DNA of 64,000 nt, taken from contig NC_092406.1 of assembly GCF_009017415.1 (NCBI RefSeq), positions 2,418,001 to 2,482,000 on the forward strand, read 5' to 3'. The number at the start of each line of letters is the position of its first letter. Within the stretch, counting starts at the first letter, position 1. Below are positions 32,924 through 44,420 of the stretch, in pieces. The notes under the pieces were generated by a model. The model saw only the letters and a list, made by a program, of their open reading frames with translations. It made no database searches and was not told the DNA's origin. The position numbers were made by a program, and so were the translations under genes. The stretch is from Aspergillus flavus (taxonomy: Eukaryota; Ascomycota; Eurotiomycetes; Eurotiales; Aspergillaceae).

Positions 32924-34009
32924 ATGTCATTCGATCATCTAGCCACGGAGCTATTGCTCCATGTATTTCGTTCCTGTGAAACAATATCCGACATTTTAAA
33001 CCTCGCATCAACCTGTCGACGGCTCCGTACTGTCTTTAACAGATCCAATAAGCTCCAAATTTTCACCGATATTGCCGAGCGCGAATATGGACCACTAAAC
33101 GAGATCATCCAAATCGTAACACAAAACGCAAGCCAACCAGCTCACTTAATACGCAAGCCCCCCATGACCAATCCCCTCTTCAAACAAATAGTCCAAGTCG
33201 GACGCGTAGCTCAGAAATGGGAGACGATCTATCCCGTCAAGAAATGGAAGGTGGATTATGAAAACCGACGATCATTAACAAATGACGAGCGATTCCGCCT
33301 CCGCCGAGCCATCTATCGGTTATGGCTTTACCATCGCGCATTCCATACGCGCACGCATGATCGCTTCAGCCGTAAGCTCCCACACGTCGTTACCGAGCGC
33401 GCGCAGCTCCTGCATAACTGGTCCACGCAGGAGCTGGCTGATATCGAGGACGTGCGCCTCATCATTGGCGATGTCGTCCAGAATCATATCTGTCCCAGTA
33501 ACGGGACGATTCAGCGAAAGTTTCGCAAACGGTTTCCGGAAAGTCACCACCAGTTGGCATTTAACATCCATCTGAATTACCCAGCGTTTGGCTCTCTGGG
33601 GTCTCCCGGGCTCTTTGATAACCCGAACTCGGTCGATCAATACTATAATACTGCGCATCCTCCCAATTTAACTGAGTCGCCGGCGAAATATAGATCTAGG
33701 TTCCGGAATGACTTTTTCCATGATCCCGGCGCCGAGGGCTGGGGTGATGAGATCCCTCACTACTACGTGGTCCAGGACATGATGAAACTTGATCCAGGCC
33801 AGGTGCTCTGGCTGCGCGAACATGCGCCCCTGAAAGAACAGGTAGAGGACTATGTGCACTCCTTGGGAGATTGGTTTCGCGAGAATGGAGAGACATTCGG
33901 GGATACACTCGAATGGGTGATGAAAGAGAGAGGCGACGATATCGAAGAGTTCAGGGCGGCCATTTCAGACCGGGAGGTAGGAATCATATGGGATGAATGC
34001 ATAACATAA
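32924..34009 (+). CDS. F-box domain protein
   Basis: Single-exon model of 361 aa. The start at 32924 places an F-box at the very N-terminus (MSFDHLATELLLHVFRSCET ... LASTCRRLRTVF). An in-frame ATG at 32882 would add 14 residues. F-box proteins dock to Skp1 in SCF ubiquitin ligases. The rest is an alpha-helical region with many aromatic residues (YRLWLYHRAFHTRTHDRFSR, QVLWLREHAPLKEQVEDYVH) as in a large Eurotiales family of F-box proteins of unknown target. No repeats of the WD40 or LRR type are visible. Confidence 0.82.
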   Translation: MSFDHLATELLLHVFRSCETISDILNLASTCRRLRTVFNRSNKLQIFTDIAEREYGPLNEIIQIVTQNASQPAHLIRKPPMTNPLFKQIVQVGRVAQKWETIYPVKKWKVDYENRRSLTNDERFRLRRAIYRLWLYHRAFHTRTHDRFSRKLPHVVTERAQLLHNWSTQELADIEDVRLIIGDVVQNHICPSNGTIQRKFRKRFPESHHQLAFNIHLNYPAFGSLGSPGLFDNPNSVDQYYNTAHPPNLTESPAKYRSRFRNDFFHDPGAEGWGDEIPHYYVVQDMMKLDPGQVLWLREHAPLKEQVEDYVHSLGDWFRENGETFGDTLEWVMKERGDDIEEFRAAISDREVGIIWDECIT

Positions 34010-35455
34010 ATGTGCTATGCACTACTGGAACGTATTACGGAGCTACCAATGTACCTACTACGTCCTCTACACAGTCATAACCATATCTCCAAGGATAAGC
34101 TCCCTGTAAGCAAGCAAGGGTACAATGCATCCATCCAAAAACCAGGATTTCCACCAAATAAATCCCTCATAACAAGCCACCGCATGAACAACTCACCTCA
34201 CTTCCCTACAGCAATTTCCTACCGTCCCAAAAATAGAAAACTCCAATGTAATCCAATCTCCCATGCACCAGGTCGAACCTCGGCCGTTATGCAAACGTTC
34301 TGGAATCCAAATAACCTAATTAAACCCTCCCCCCAAGACGCCCCTGATCGGCCCACCCTAAACCACACTGGGGGTCGAGAATTCGACACTGTCGACTGGG
34401 GCTCTGGGGCGCGAACGGAGAGAGCTAAAGAACCAACCACCAATGGGGGAGTTTGCGGTGGGTTTGCGGACTCCATAGTGGAATTTAAGTACTAGGGCTA
34501 GTGTGCTTAGTGCGCGCTGTCTTGTGGGGACTTTTTTTCTCTTGTCGCAGAATATATTTCTAGTATGGAGAAGGTATGTGGGAGGTCATGTAAGGATGAT
34601 GGTGCAGGCAGGGAAACAAGTGAGGCAAGTTGTCACTTGCTGATTCTGACCATGGATCTGGTTTAGCTTGATTATTTTGGGTTGCTTATGGGACATACGT
34701 GGACAATGATGATCCCCTGTATTCAAATTTCATGGGCCTCACGCTTTTTTTTTTTGACGTGGGGCTCCCGCTGTTTGGTCGGTGGGCCTTTCGAGACCGC
34801 TGAGGTGTTGATGCTCATTATATTCCACTTGCGATGATGCTTTTGAGTGTTAGTCGATTTTAGTATCTGCGACATATGCATACGCCGTATTAATAATTGC
34901 TAGTGAATGGTTAGGCTGGTGGTGAAACGGAACTATTGCCGCTGGATTTAGTGATTGATCATGCTGTAATTCGTAATTCCGAACAATGATAACCTCATAC
35001 ACGAACTGCTTTGGCCCTGTACTACGTAGGCGCCGACAAGAACAAACCCAAACTTCGTTTCGATAATTGACCAGAGTGTGTGGAGGGTACATGGGATGAG
35101 TAAAAAAAAAGACAATGAAGGCCAAAGTAGCGTGCCACGGCGAAGACATGTCCGTAGAAGCCAGAGAATAGGAAATTGTCAATTCCATAAAGGGATAAGA
35201 ACGAACCAGATAAAGGAAAAGAAAGGGAAGGGGAGGAAAATCAACAGAATGATGTCTAGGATGTGATGTCCCACAAGCATCATCATACAATGACCGTGTC
35301 CCTGGATGCCGTTCCCAACATTCCTCTTGTGTATCATCTCCGCGGAGGCTAAGTAACAGACAAAAAGAAAGATCAAGACCATTCGATTATCACATCACAG
35401 AATAAAATAAAAATCGTTGCGGTATGCGTGTCATCCCCTAACAGTAAGAAATCAT
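34010..35455. other. Intergenic, no gene recognised
   Basis: 1.45 kb between convergent genes (F-box + and Rab11 -). Open frames at 34010-34495 and 34850-35290 have no domains and biased composition. No RNA gene recognised. Confidence 0.4.
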
Positions 35456-36392
35456 CTAACAGCAACCCTGCTTCGTCTCAGGATCCTGCGAAGGGTTGAT
35501 ATCCACCACTGGACGACGGTCACCAAGACCGGCCTGGCCCGAGTCGCCGCTGTCAAGAGCCTTGCTGGACACAATCCGGTAGATTTCTAAGTGCGCGTCA
35601 GCATGACGAAAGAAAATAAAAACCTGGGTAAAGGCGTATATTGCTAACCTGTGAGGATGTTCTGGAAAGCAAGCTCAACGTTGCTCGCATCAAGAGCAGA
35701 TGTCTCGATGAAGGAGAGGTTGTTCTCGCCTGAAAGCGAGTTAGCGAGCCAAAGACAAAGACAACTCACACTTCGAGTAGGTGTCCGAAACTTACTGGCA
35801 AACTGCTTGGCTTCTTCGGTTGGCACAGCGCGCAGGTGTCTCAAATCGCTCTTATTTCCCACAAGCATGATGACAATGTTAGAATCTGCGTGATCTCTGA
35901 GCTCTTTCAACCACCGGTTAACATTATCGTAGGTTTGATGCTTGCTGATGTCGTAAACAAGAAGGGCACCGACGGCACCACGATAGTAGGCAGAGGTAAT
36001 GGCGCGGTAACGCTCCTGACCAGCAGTGTCCCAGATCTGCGCCTTGATCGTCTTAGAATCGACCTGAATAGAACGGGTTGCGAACTCCACGCCAATGGTC
36101 GACTTGGAGTCCAGGTTGAATTCATTGCGGGTGAAACGACTCAGAAGGTTGGACTTTCCAACACCAGAGTCTCCAATAAGCACCACTGTATAATAATTAC
36201 TGCAAGTTAGTGGTGCTGTTCAGCGAGGGGGAAGTCTTTATGGGCGTGGATCTTTCGGCGCTTCTGCGGGGGGGGAAGTGGCAACTTTACCCTTGAAGAG
36301 AAACTATCGAATCACTCAATTAGTTATACAAGACAAGCAAGTAGCGAAAGTATGGACAGAAAATGCCTTACATCATACTCGTCGTTAGCCAT
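35456..36392 (-). CDS. Rab11/Ypt31-family small GTPase
   Basis: Five exons (36392-36372, 36303-36291, 36185-35796, 35729-35649, 35586-35456), 211 aa. [23 protein letters not shown] shows the P-loop at about residues 16-23. Switch motifs follow: [30 protein letters not shown], then the base-binding NKSD and ETSA. The C-terminus KQGCC is the double-cysteine geranylgeranylation site. [20 protein letters not shown] is diagnostic of Rab11/Ypt31, which directs trans-Golgi to plasma-membrane and recycling traffic; the Aspergillus orthologue is called RabE (A. nidulans). The second exon is just 13 nt (TTTCTCTTCAAGG) and is needed for the FLFKVV strand. All key residues are present. Confidence 0.95.
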
Positions 36393-37138
36393 AATGAATG
36401 GTTGTGAGAGCTTGTCAAGCCCTAAAAGTGGTGAGGTTTGAAATTTGGGGGACCTTGACGTGGCCGGGTTGAATAGCGATTAAAGCAAAACCGACAACAG
36501 TGCGAACGTTGATCCTGGGAGCAGTGGCGTCTCGTTAGTTGATTGCTGGAAGTTGCGAGATGAAAAGCAGCCTGAGGCGAACCGAGGCTACTAGAGAAAG
36601 GGCAGTTGAATAAGAACTCACGGTGGTGGTATGTTTCTTTTGGTAAGGGGAAGACAGCGAGGCAGAAAGATAGGAGGTTATCCAGATGTCTTTCCCCTGC
36701 CACTCCCGTGCTTCGTCGCGCTGCCGAGCGGACACTCCCGGTTTGGGGATAGTCGCCCGGTCACGTGTGCCTCTCGTTTGTCAGTAGGCTTCAATGAAAA
36801 TCATATGCCAGAGCGCGACAACAAGAGGCGCTAAGATGACTGTCTTCTAAGGATGGTCATGGCTTACTCTTGATGTATATTACATCCATGCTTTATTTCA
36901 CATGTTCATTGTCGGCCTTTGCCGAGAGCGGGATTCATTGATTATCGGGCGGGCATACACTCTTTTTCTACTATCTATGGTGGTAGGCGATCGTAGTTTG
37001 ACCCATATCTTTGCCCTTTTTGTTGGACAAGCCAGTTTCTTTGGCTCTGTTCACCAAACTTGATCTGTACAAACATTTCCTGCTGCACCACACCTACCTT
37101 AGGCACTGCTGCTCTGATAGCGGTACTCTTTTGTGGCA
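36393..37138. promoter_or_regulatory. Divergent promoter region, Rab11 / chromodomain gene
   Basis: 746 bp between two divergent start codons. No motif could be assigned with confidence and no coding frame is supported. Confidence 0.45.
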
Positions 37139-40100
37139 ATGACTGAGGTCAGTGATGATGATGATGTCTCTCTCACCTCGACTGTTCCTAGCCCGCCGAA
37201 GGAGAATTACTATGTGGATACCATTCACGCCGAGCGTGAAACTTCCCAGGGAATCGAATATCTCGTAGGATGGGAAGATTATCCTATCGAGAGGAGCAGT
37301 TGGGAGACGGCTGCCCAATTCGATGATGAGCAGACTCTGCTCGACTGGGAGGATAAAAAAAGAGAGATTGCAGCAGGAAGGCTGGAAGAGTTTGACCTCA
37401 CTGATTTTAACAGGCGCCTGCATGAAGCTGAACAGGCCTGCCAAAAACGAAAGCACAAGCGACATTTGAAGAGAGAAAAGCTTGCGAAAGGCCAGCTGGA
37501 GCCATCAAACACTAGGTTCAGCTCTACGTCAAATGGCCCCAGGTTTACAGACTCCAATGTATCACTAAATCCTGGCACTGGTACCGCAAATCTATACCCA
37601 AGCAGAGCGACAAACCAGTCTCAGGTCGGGCCTTCTCGTTCTCAATCTATCCGTGGTGGGTTAACAAGGCCACCTCTAGTTGGATTTGGGACTGGTCGTG
37701 GTGGTAGAATTCGCTCCCGTCCTCGGAGATCCTATGATGCTGATCCTTCCGCTCCCCCCAAGATGTTCAAACTCCTGTCAACAAAACACAGATATGAGAA
37801 GGCAAGGGGTTATGAGCCTGCTCCAAACGTCAACCAGCTTGAGCTTATGAGGCCATCTGAGTGGTCTTCTACCACCGCCGCCTATTCATCCAATCCTGGT
37901 TTCCAGCAGAACGCCAACTTCAAGGAGCAGGGGCCAGGTGAAAGCCCAAGAAGGACAATTAGCGATGTTCCTAGTACAGACACTTTCATCTCTCAGCCCC
38001 AAATATCTCGTTCTGATGATTCCAAGACCTCAAACCACTCTTCGCCTGTTTCTGATAGGCCTCGTCGTTTATCTGACCGATCACAGGACCTCTATCTAAT
38101 ACCACGACGAAGACCTGGTCCAGAGGCTAAGTGGATTAAAAAGGAAGGGGGAACCTATTTTGTTAACCCAGGAGAACTTCTATGTACCTTGTATTATGGG
38201 CCTGATAAAAAGGAAATTGGTGAAGTTAGGATGTGCGGTTTGGACAAAATCAGGAGAAGCAGATTTCTTAGGACTAAGAAAGGCCACGTCCTTGAAATCT
38301 GGTTTCAACACCTCTGTAACCTTCCAGACTATAATCTTCTGTGCAGAAATGTGAGTAGCACATGCAAAGCTGGCTTGCTTGGTTGCTTAAATTGAAATCA
38401 GTCACTAATAGACATCGTTTCACCAGACAGCAAATGAAAAATATTGGAACGGCTGGGTTGAGGGGTTTGAAGACAGCGAACCAGAAATCTACCACTTTGG
38501 GAAAGAGCTCAGCCGGAGAAATCTGGTGGCTATATGTATTCCTGAAAAACAGGGCCATGATGTATTACTTGCGTATCCACCAAATTCTGAGGATTTTGGT
38601 TTCTTGGATGGCGACTTTAGAGGTCCTCGTGACATCTTTCTTCACACCGCCGTCAGAAGTGCTTTAGGGCCCGTTGAGCGACTGACCTTTGGTATTCTAC
38701 AGGGACAACGTGGTCATCTGACAGAAAAAACTACTGGGACAGTGAATTATTCACAGAATAACACTGCTTTCGCAGATAAGCAGGCTCCTGAGGCACAAAG
38801 AGAGCTGCTCTTCCTGAACCAAGAAAGTGGCCCTTCGATTATCGAGGCTTCAACCGCACGCATAGGCTTGGAATCGAGGCCACACACAAATACAGCTACA
38901 TCACTGATGAACCGTCGCACGTCTAGTGATTCAATACAAACTCTGCAGAGGAGGTCATCTGGAATCGACCACATGGATATGGACCAGGATTCTAAAGACC
39001 CCACGGCGGCTGTTAACAGTGACCAAAGGCAGCCACAACTGGGCATGCGACTTCCGTTTGACTTGGACTATGAATTTGAGAAGAGATTCGGGGTGACATT
39101 CCAGACGCTGGCAACTATAGCAGAGAAACGTTTAGCAGGGTCTTTCTATGTACTGTTTCCACAGGGATCAGGCGGCATTGAAGAAGAATGTCAGGCGGTT
39201 GTTGAATTTCTCAAAGCCCACCATAGTGAGAAAAACAAGGCTATTGTATACTCTAACCGCACTCCTGAAGATTGGGAAAAGTTCACTCAAGCGAAGAATG
39301 GAGTCGTTTTGGTATGTGCCATCCAAGTACCATTGTCAAAATACGGATATACTGACATTGGTTAGATTCATGAAAGCTCTCTGGATTTCTACAAGTTGCA
39401 GGGCCTTAATAACTTATGTCGCCAGTCAACATTCAATTTCTGGTCTTTCATTTTAAACAAAGAATTAGGTGACAACCGACCGTATTTCCAGCGCATGTTC
39501 CAAACGGGTGGAGTTATCTTGATTACCGCAGACTACATGCTAAGTGATCCAAGAGGTACAGTCGTTGTGCTATCTTGGTTCGAAGATTATGCGAAGAGCA
39601 GGTATCCTGGGACATGGAAATTAATGCTCCGCCCGGATGTATTGAATTGGCTGCAAAAGCAGATTGAGGTCACCGGGAACTCCAGTTATCTGTAGGTCAT
39701 TGTGTATCACCAGGCTTTATTATACGGTCTAATAGCAATACCAGGTGGCTCGCAATGTACCATCTCATTATGCAGATTACCTTCATCGGAGATACGAAGT
39801 CCCGGGACATCCTCACTGGTGCAGAAGCCGGCTATACACCAAATACGGTCATCTCTCCCTCAAAACTCCCAGGGTACGGTTTTCGTACAGACGACGAGAT
39901 TCCAGATATCCCCAAAGATAGAACCCTGACCCAAGAACAACGAAACGCTGATCACCTCGTTGAGTTCTACGCTGGCTGGGCCCTGATCAACTGTTACCAG
40001 TTCCGAAAGTTCTATGTGCTCACAGCCTCCGCACTTCCGCGATGGGATGAATGGCACCATCTGCAAATTCGCGTGGGCTCCACAGCTTTCATGAAATATT

Positions 40101-40297
40101 TCGAAATCAACTATAGGTGGTATTGGGAAAAACTTAAGCATTCTGCGGCGAGATCGAATTACCACTCAGAGAGGAGTTCTCAGACCCCATTTACACCCCA
40201 AACTCCTAAGGCCGGCTCGAGCGAGTCAGCTATTTCTCGCCCGACGCCGTCCTATATCCCTCCCCTTTCGCACCACTATCCCCAACCATATCAGTGA
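37139..40297 (+). CDS. Chromodomain protein, possibly Chp1-like
   Basis: Four exons (37139-38350, 38427-39311, 39366-39691, 39745-40297), 991 aa. An N-terminal chromodomain occupies residues about 20-72: YYVDTIHAERETSQGIEYLV, GWEDYPIERSSWETAAQF. The aromatic cage positions are Y/Y (YYV), W (GW) and W (SSWE), so methyl-lysine binding, probably H3K9me, is plausible. A basic coiled segment and a long disordered S/P/R-rich linker follow. From about residue 330 there are folded regions (RMCGLDKIRRSRFLRTKK, LVAICIPEKQGHDVLLAYPP, FNFWSFILNKELGDNRPYF). The chromodomain plus long linker plus C-terminal folded block resembles heterochromatin protein Chp1 of the fission yeast RITS complex; this comparison is by layout and from memory. 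Divergent from Rab11. Confidence 0.82.
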
Positions 40298-40678
40298 TGG
40301 AAAAGTGTACGACGTGTCGGTGATTGAGAAGTGTATGCTCGATCCGGGGCTTCTATTGCGTTCTATACAATTTGCGCTTGTTACATATTTCTTAAGATAC
40401 CACTGTAAAATACAACGATCTCACGCTTTATAGGTATCATGCACTGAGCAGAACAAGACAGTTATTGATATAAGTAATGCAACTCCAATGGCTGAGTATA
40501 AGGATCCGTCATGAGAAACCAAGCTGAAGCTAATATCCGAAACGCCATACATAACACAGAGAATTCACGGAGACTGGTATACTAAAAACAAAACATCAAA
40601 ACATCGGTGAAGGCCAAGCAATGCACGTCACATATACGAAATGCGCAATGTTTACTGAAACCGATTGATAGGTGTTAA
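40298..40678. other. Convergent intergenic region
   Basis: 381 bp between the 3' ends of the chromodomain gene and the ClpX gene. Nothing recognised. Confidence 0.4.
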
Positions 40679-42593
40679 CTAGAAGCCCGCTGCTCTAGTC
40701 CGGTATTCACGGAAGTTTGAGATAGAAGGGTGCTCCTCCGAAGCGGCCTGCGCTTTAGCTTTCCAGGCCCTCTGCTTCTTCTCTCGCCGTTGCCTTTCTT
40801 CCCATTGGCTCTCCTCTGCTGCGATCATGGCATGGAAACGTCCGCCTTGTCCACGAGAAAAGTAAATGGGTTTCTCTTTACGAGCAGCCACAGACTCCGT
40901 TACGAGAACAAACTTCACGCTCGAACCTGGAGTTTCATACATGGCATCGCTAAGGATGGTCTCCATTTCTGTTCGGAGGGCTCGTGCCCCCGTGCCCATT
41001 GTGAAGGCGTTGGCAGCTATCTTATGCAAGGCTGGAGTTGTGAAGCGAAGCTCAATTCCTGATAGGGAGAATAGGGTTGTGTACTGCGCTAGCAATGAGT
41101 TGCGGGGCTCAGTGAGGATGCGTACAAGTAAAGGTTGCGTCAGCGTGGAGAGCGCAGCGGTGACTGGAACACGGCCAACTAACTCTGGGATAAATCCATA
41201 ATTTTGTAGGTCGGTAGGATTGATGAGGTCGAGTGCATTGAAGTAAGTTGGCTCACCATCAGGCGATTCGGGGCTCGCAGAGGTGAAAAAGGGAAGGTGT
41301 TTCTTGTACAATGCCTCCTCTTCTGACCCTGGCACTATGGGCACAGGCTGATTGTTTGCGGTTGTTGATTGTCCAGGCCGCTCATCTGAGTTGGATGGTG
41401 TCCGAACAGGCTGGCCAAAGCCAATGGAGCCACGCGATATCCGATCCATCACCACTTTGTGTAGCCCGACAAAAGCACCAGAGAAGATAAACAGAATGTT
41501 ATCCGTACGTACGTTGTAGACCTCCCCTTTCTGGGACATGCCCCCACCATTGGAGGGTGGATACGGCGAGTTTCCCAGTGGACTGTTTGATGGATATGTA
41601 TTGGGAGTTCCGCCTGCGCGAGGAGCGTTCTTTTCCTGTTTCGCTTGCACCTGCACCGTCGTACCTTCTATAATCTTTAGAAGGGCCTGCTGGACTCCCT
41701 CACCACCGACATCTTTGCCATGACTGACTTTAGCGGCGGCAATCTTATCAACCTCATCCAGAACGATTATGCCGCGTTCTGCTTGTTCGACATCATAGTT
41801 TGCTGCAGCTAGGAGCCTGTGAACGCAGACCTCGGCATCTTCTCCAATGTATCCAGCCTGCGTGAACGGTGTGCAATCTGAAATGCTAAACGGTACTGAT
41901 AGTACTTTAGCTAATGTTTTGGCCATGAGTGTCTTCCCAACGCCGGAAGGTCCTAGTAGCAGTATATTGGACTTCTCCAGTTGTATTGTCGATGAGTCTG
42001 TGAGCTCGGTTTGGTTCAACGACGAACTTGGATCAAATGGTGGGCGGCTAGTCCGTTGTTGCCCTGGAAATTCATCTGCTACATGTGTTAGTACATCACT
42101 AAGATGACCATGCAGTTCCAGTTCTCGTTGGGCCTCTGAGCAACCTACCCTCTACAGGATGGCGGTCAACAGACTCGCGCCGCGCGCGCTTCGCCAGCAG
42201 CTCGACTGCTTCCTCATCACGCCGCTGTAATTCTTGCACACGTTGGTAATGATTGTATACGGCGACACTTAGTATCTTCTTTGCACGATCCTGTCCGACT
42301 ACAAACTGATCTAGGTATTGCTTTAACGTTTTGGGCGTAATCCGGGGAGCTCCGAAAGCCGGGGTCGAGCCCAAGGGCCCAGCAGTCGGCAGTCCTGGTT
42401 CATAGCTACCACTCCAGGGCTGATTTGAGAAATCTGATCGACTGAATTGAGAAAGTGTCGGGAAAGTCGCAGAAGAGCTAGCGAAGCCACGTTGTGTGAG
42501 GCGAACAATTGAACTCGGTGCGCGCCGATAGCGGAGAATGAGGTGGTGGTGCGCCCTGAGAGGTGCACTGGGCCGTAGAGGCAGCCACAGCAT
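40679..42593 (-). CDS. Mitochondrial ATP-dependent unfoldase ClpX
   Basis: Two exons (42593-42149, 42078-40679), 614 aa. The N-terminus [20 protein letters not shown] is rich in R, S and aliphatic residues without acidic ones, a matrix-targeting signal. Walker A GPSGVGKT lies at about 191-198, the pore loop GYIG at 224-227, Walker [10 protein letters not shown] at 252-260, and a sensor-2-like GARALRTE near the C-terminus. The bacterial N-terminal zinc-binding domain is absent, as expected for fungal mitochondrial ClpX (Mcx1 type). An IGF tripeptide at about 367-369 corresponds to the ClpP-docking loop, which suggests a functional ClpXP protease. A 30-residue low-complexity insertion ([15 protein letters not shown] region) follows Walker B. 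The family call is firm. Confidence 0.92.
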
Positions 42594-43312
42594 GACCGGG
42601 CGGCAGATGACTTGTGAATGGATAAGCGCAAATGGTAGACGTAGTAAGCAGTACAATAAGTAGAACCCAAAGAAAGATAATTAGGGTGGTGTGAAGGATT
42701 AAGCTGTAGTTGGAGGTAGAGATGACGCTGCCGATAGTAGATAAGATGGAGTTAGATAGTAGCTTTCCCCGCAGCACGTGATTGATGCTTATCAGCCGAC
42801 GCTATCCGCCTTTACAGCTGGAGACTACTCCGTACATATAAGAACATGCTATGGCAACTTTGTCCAAGTATCTCGTTCATTATCTAAAAATGAGAACTTG
42901 CTAGCGGTGTGAGCCATCCAAAACTTCCACCAAGCCTCAAAGAGTGCAAAGCCTTAGGTCATCTGGAAGTAAGGATATCGATTTTCTGCGGCGTAGTGCT
43001 ATCCGTTCTTTGCTCAGATCGTACTTGCTCAACTTGGCAGCTGGTATAAGAGTCTAAGCCTGGCCTAGTAAATCGCGTATGATTTCTTTTCGGGGGCTTC
43101 TAACGCCATAAACTGAGGAGGAGTGACATTTAGGTGACACACCCCTTAGCTGCATTCAACATACCGTCTTAGCGGTTGATCGCTTGCCACATACAGTCGC
43201 TGCAAGCAATATCAACGGTAGGTTTGATTTAGGCAAGGAGGGCTTGTTGACGAGACGTAGGATCTTGGTTCCCAAAGGATGGTTGAGTGAACTTCCTGTA
43301 GGCGGGGACTTT
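42594..43312. other. Intergenic region, ClpX promoter and SLX9 3' side
   Basis: 719 bp between two minus-strand genes. It should contain the ClpX promoter. No gene or structured element recognised. Confidence 0.4.
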
Positions 43313-43899
43313 TCACTTCGTTGCCTTGAACGCGGGCTGCTGCTCCATCGTTTGTGAGATAAAACTGCGCAATGCGGCCCAACGGTTTGACACAGAGCTT
43401 GTCTGATTGTCCGATTCTGTATTTGGTGTAGTAGTCGTCTCGATAGTCGACATCTGTGCCATGTTCTTTGCGAAGCGATCCCTTTCTGTTTGTTCCAATC
43501 GTTGCCTACGCTTCATAGCGCCAGGTTTATGCTTCAGCGTTTTCTGTTTAATGACATTCACCTGATTGTTGGGATCATTCATTTCAACCTCGGTTTCTGG
43601 TAGGGCATCGGCAAGCGATTCAAGGTTTGCAACGAGTTTCTTTGACGCCCGTCGGCGTTTCGTAGTCTTTTGAGAGTTCTTCTCTATTTTGGACATTAGG
43701 GCAGCATGTTTAATCTGACGTTTGTCTTTCTTAGATGTCCGAAAATCATCATTGAAGAGGCTAGACTTCGTCGAGGAAAGAGCGCCTTTCCCTGAAGCCG
43801 GCATTTTCACAGCGGACTGTTTCTTAGTCGATCTAATAGGGGCCTTTACAGATGTTAGAGAGCTCCAACTTTCATGTGAGAGGTGGGATGGCTTACCAT
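43313..43899 (-). CDS. SLX9: Ribosome biogenesis protein Slx9
   Basis: Two exons (43899-43897, 43843-43313), 177 aa. The protein matches the Slx9/FAM207 family: LFNDDFRTSKKDKRQIKHAA, then RRRASKKLVANLESLADALP, KHKPGAMKRRQRLEQTERDR and NRWAALRSFISQTMEQQPAF. Slx9 helps process ITS1 and export 40S precursors in yeast. The first exon is the start codon alone: ATG followed by GTAAGC, a CTAAC branch site, and AAAG at 43844. Splicing gives MAPIRSTKK, the expected N-terminus. An internal methionine (MPASGKG) is a possible alternative start but gives a shorter, less typical N-terminus. Highly basic, as expected for a nucleolar protein. Confidence 0.88.
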
Positions 43900-44420
43900 T
43901 ATGGGTTTCTATCACTGGTGCCGAAAAAGTTGGTCAAATCGCCGGGCTCTCCGAGAGTTCACGATAATAATTCTGCCTCTGGTTCCGATACGTGCGTGCT
44001 CCTAAACCTTTTCTAGATTAGCCTGAACGCTAGTTAATCCATGTCCCTGGCAGCCCCTGGTCTCACCGCCAACGTGACTACTTACCGACTAAGAGAGGCT
44101 TTTCCTTCTTTGGTATCCCTATCCCTCTAAGTTATGAAGATCAAGAAATGAGGACTTCCCGTGGTACATAGACTAGAAGTTGGCCGGAGTCAAAGCACTA
44201 GACTAATCTGTTAGTGTGACACATCCGATCACTCACCGAACCCGATCGCCCTTTTTTCTTTTTTCCCTCTAAAATCCCTCGTTCTTTCTCCGAATTTCTC
44301 GGGAGGAAAAGATCCACATTCACGGGTATTCAACCCGCCTTATCGTCTTCCACTTACATCAGAGAACCACATCGAGAATTTTGGTGACGGTTTTCGTGTC
44401 TCATTCGCAGCACTACGTGG
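43900..44420. promoter_or_regulatory. Divergent promoter region, SLX9 / glycerol-3-phosphate dehydrogenase
   Basis: 521 bp between divergent start codons. The half nearer the dehydrogenase is pyrimidine-rich (about 44250-44300), which suits a fungal core promoter. No specific stress element was matched. Confidence 0.45.

Noticed and set aside
34010..34495. 161-aa open frame after the F-box gene
   Set aside because: It begins immediately after the F-box stop, has no domain and no promoter or splice context; treated as 3' UTR or intergenic.
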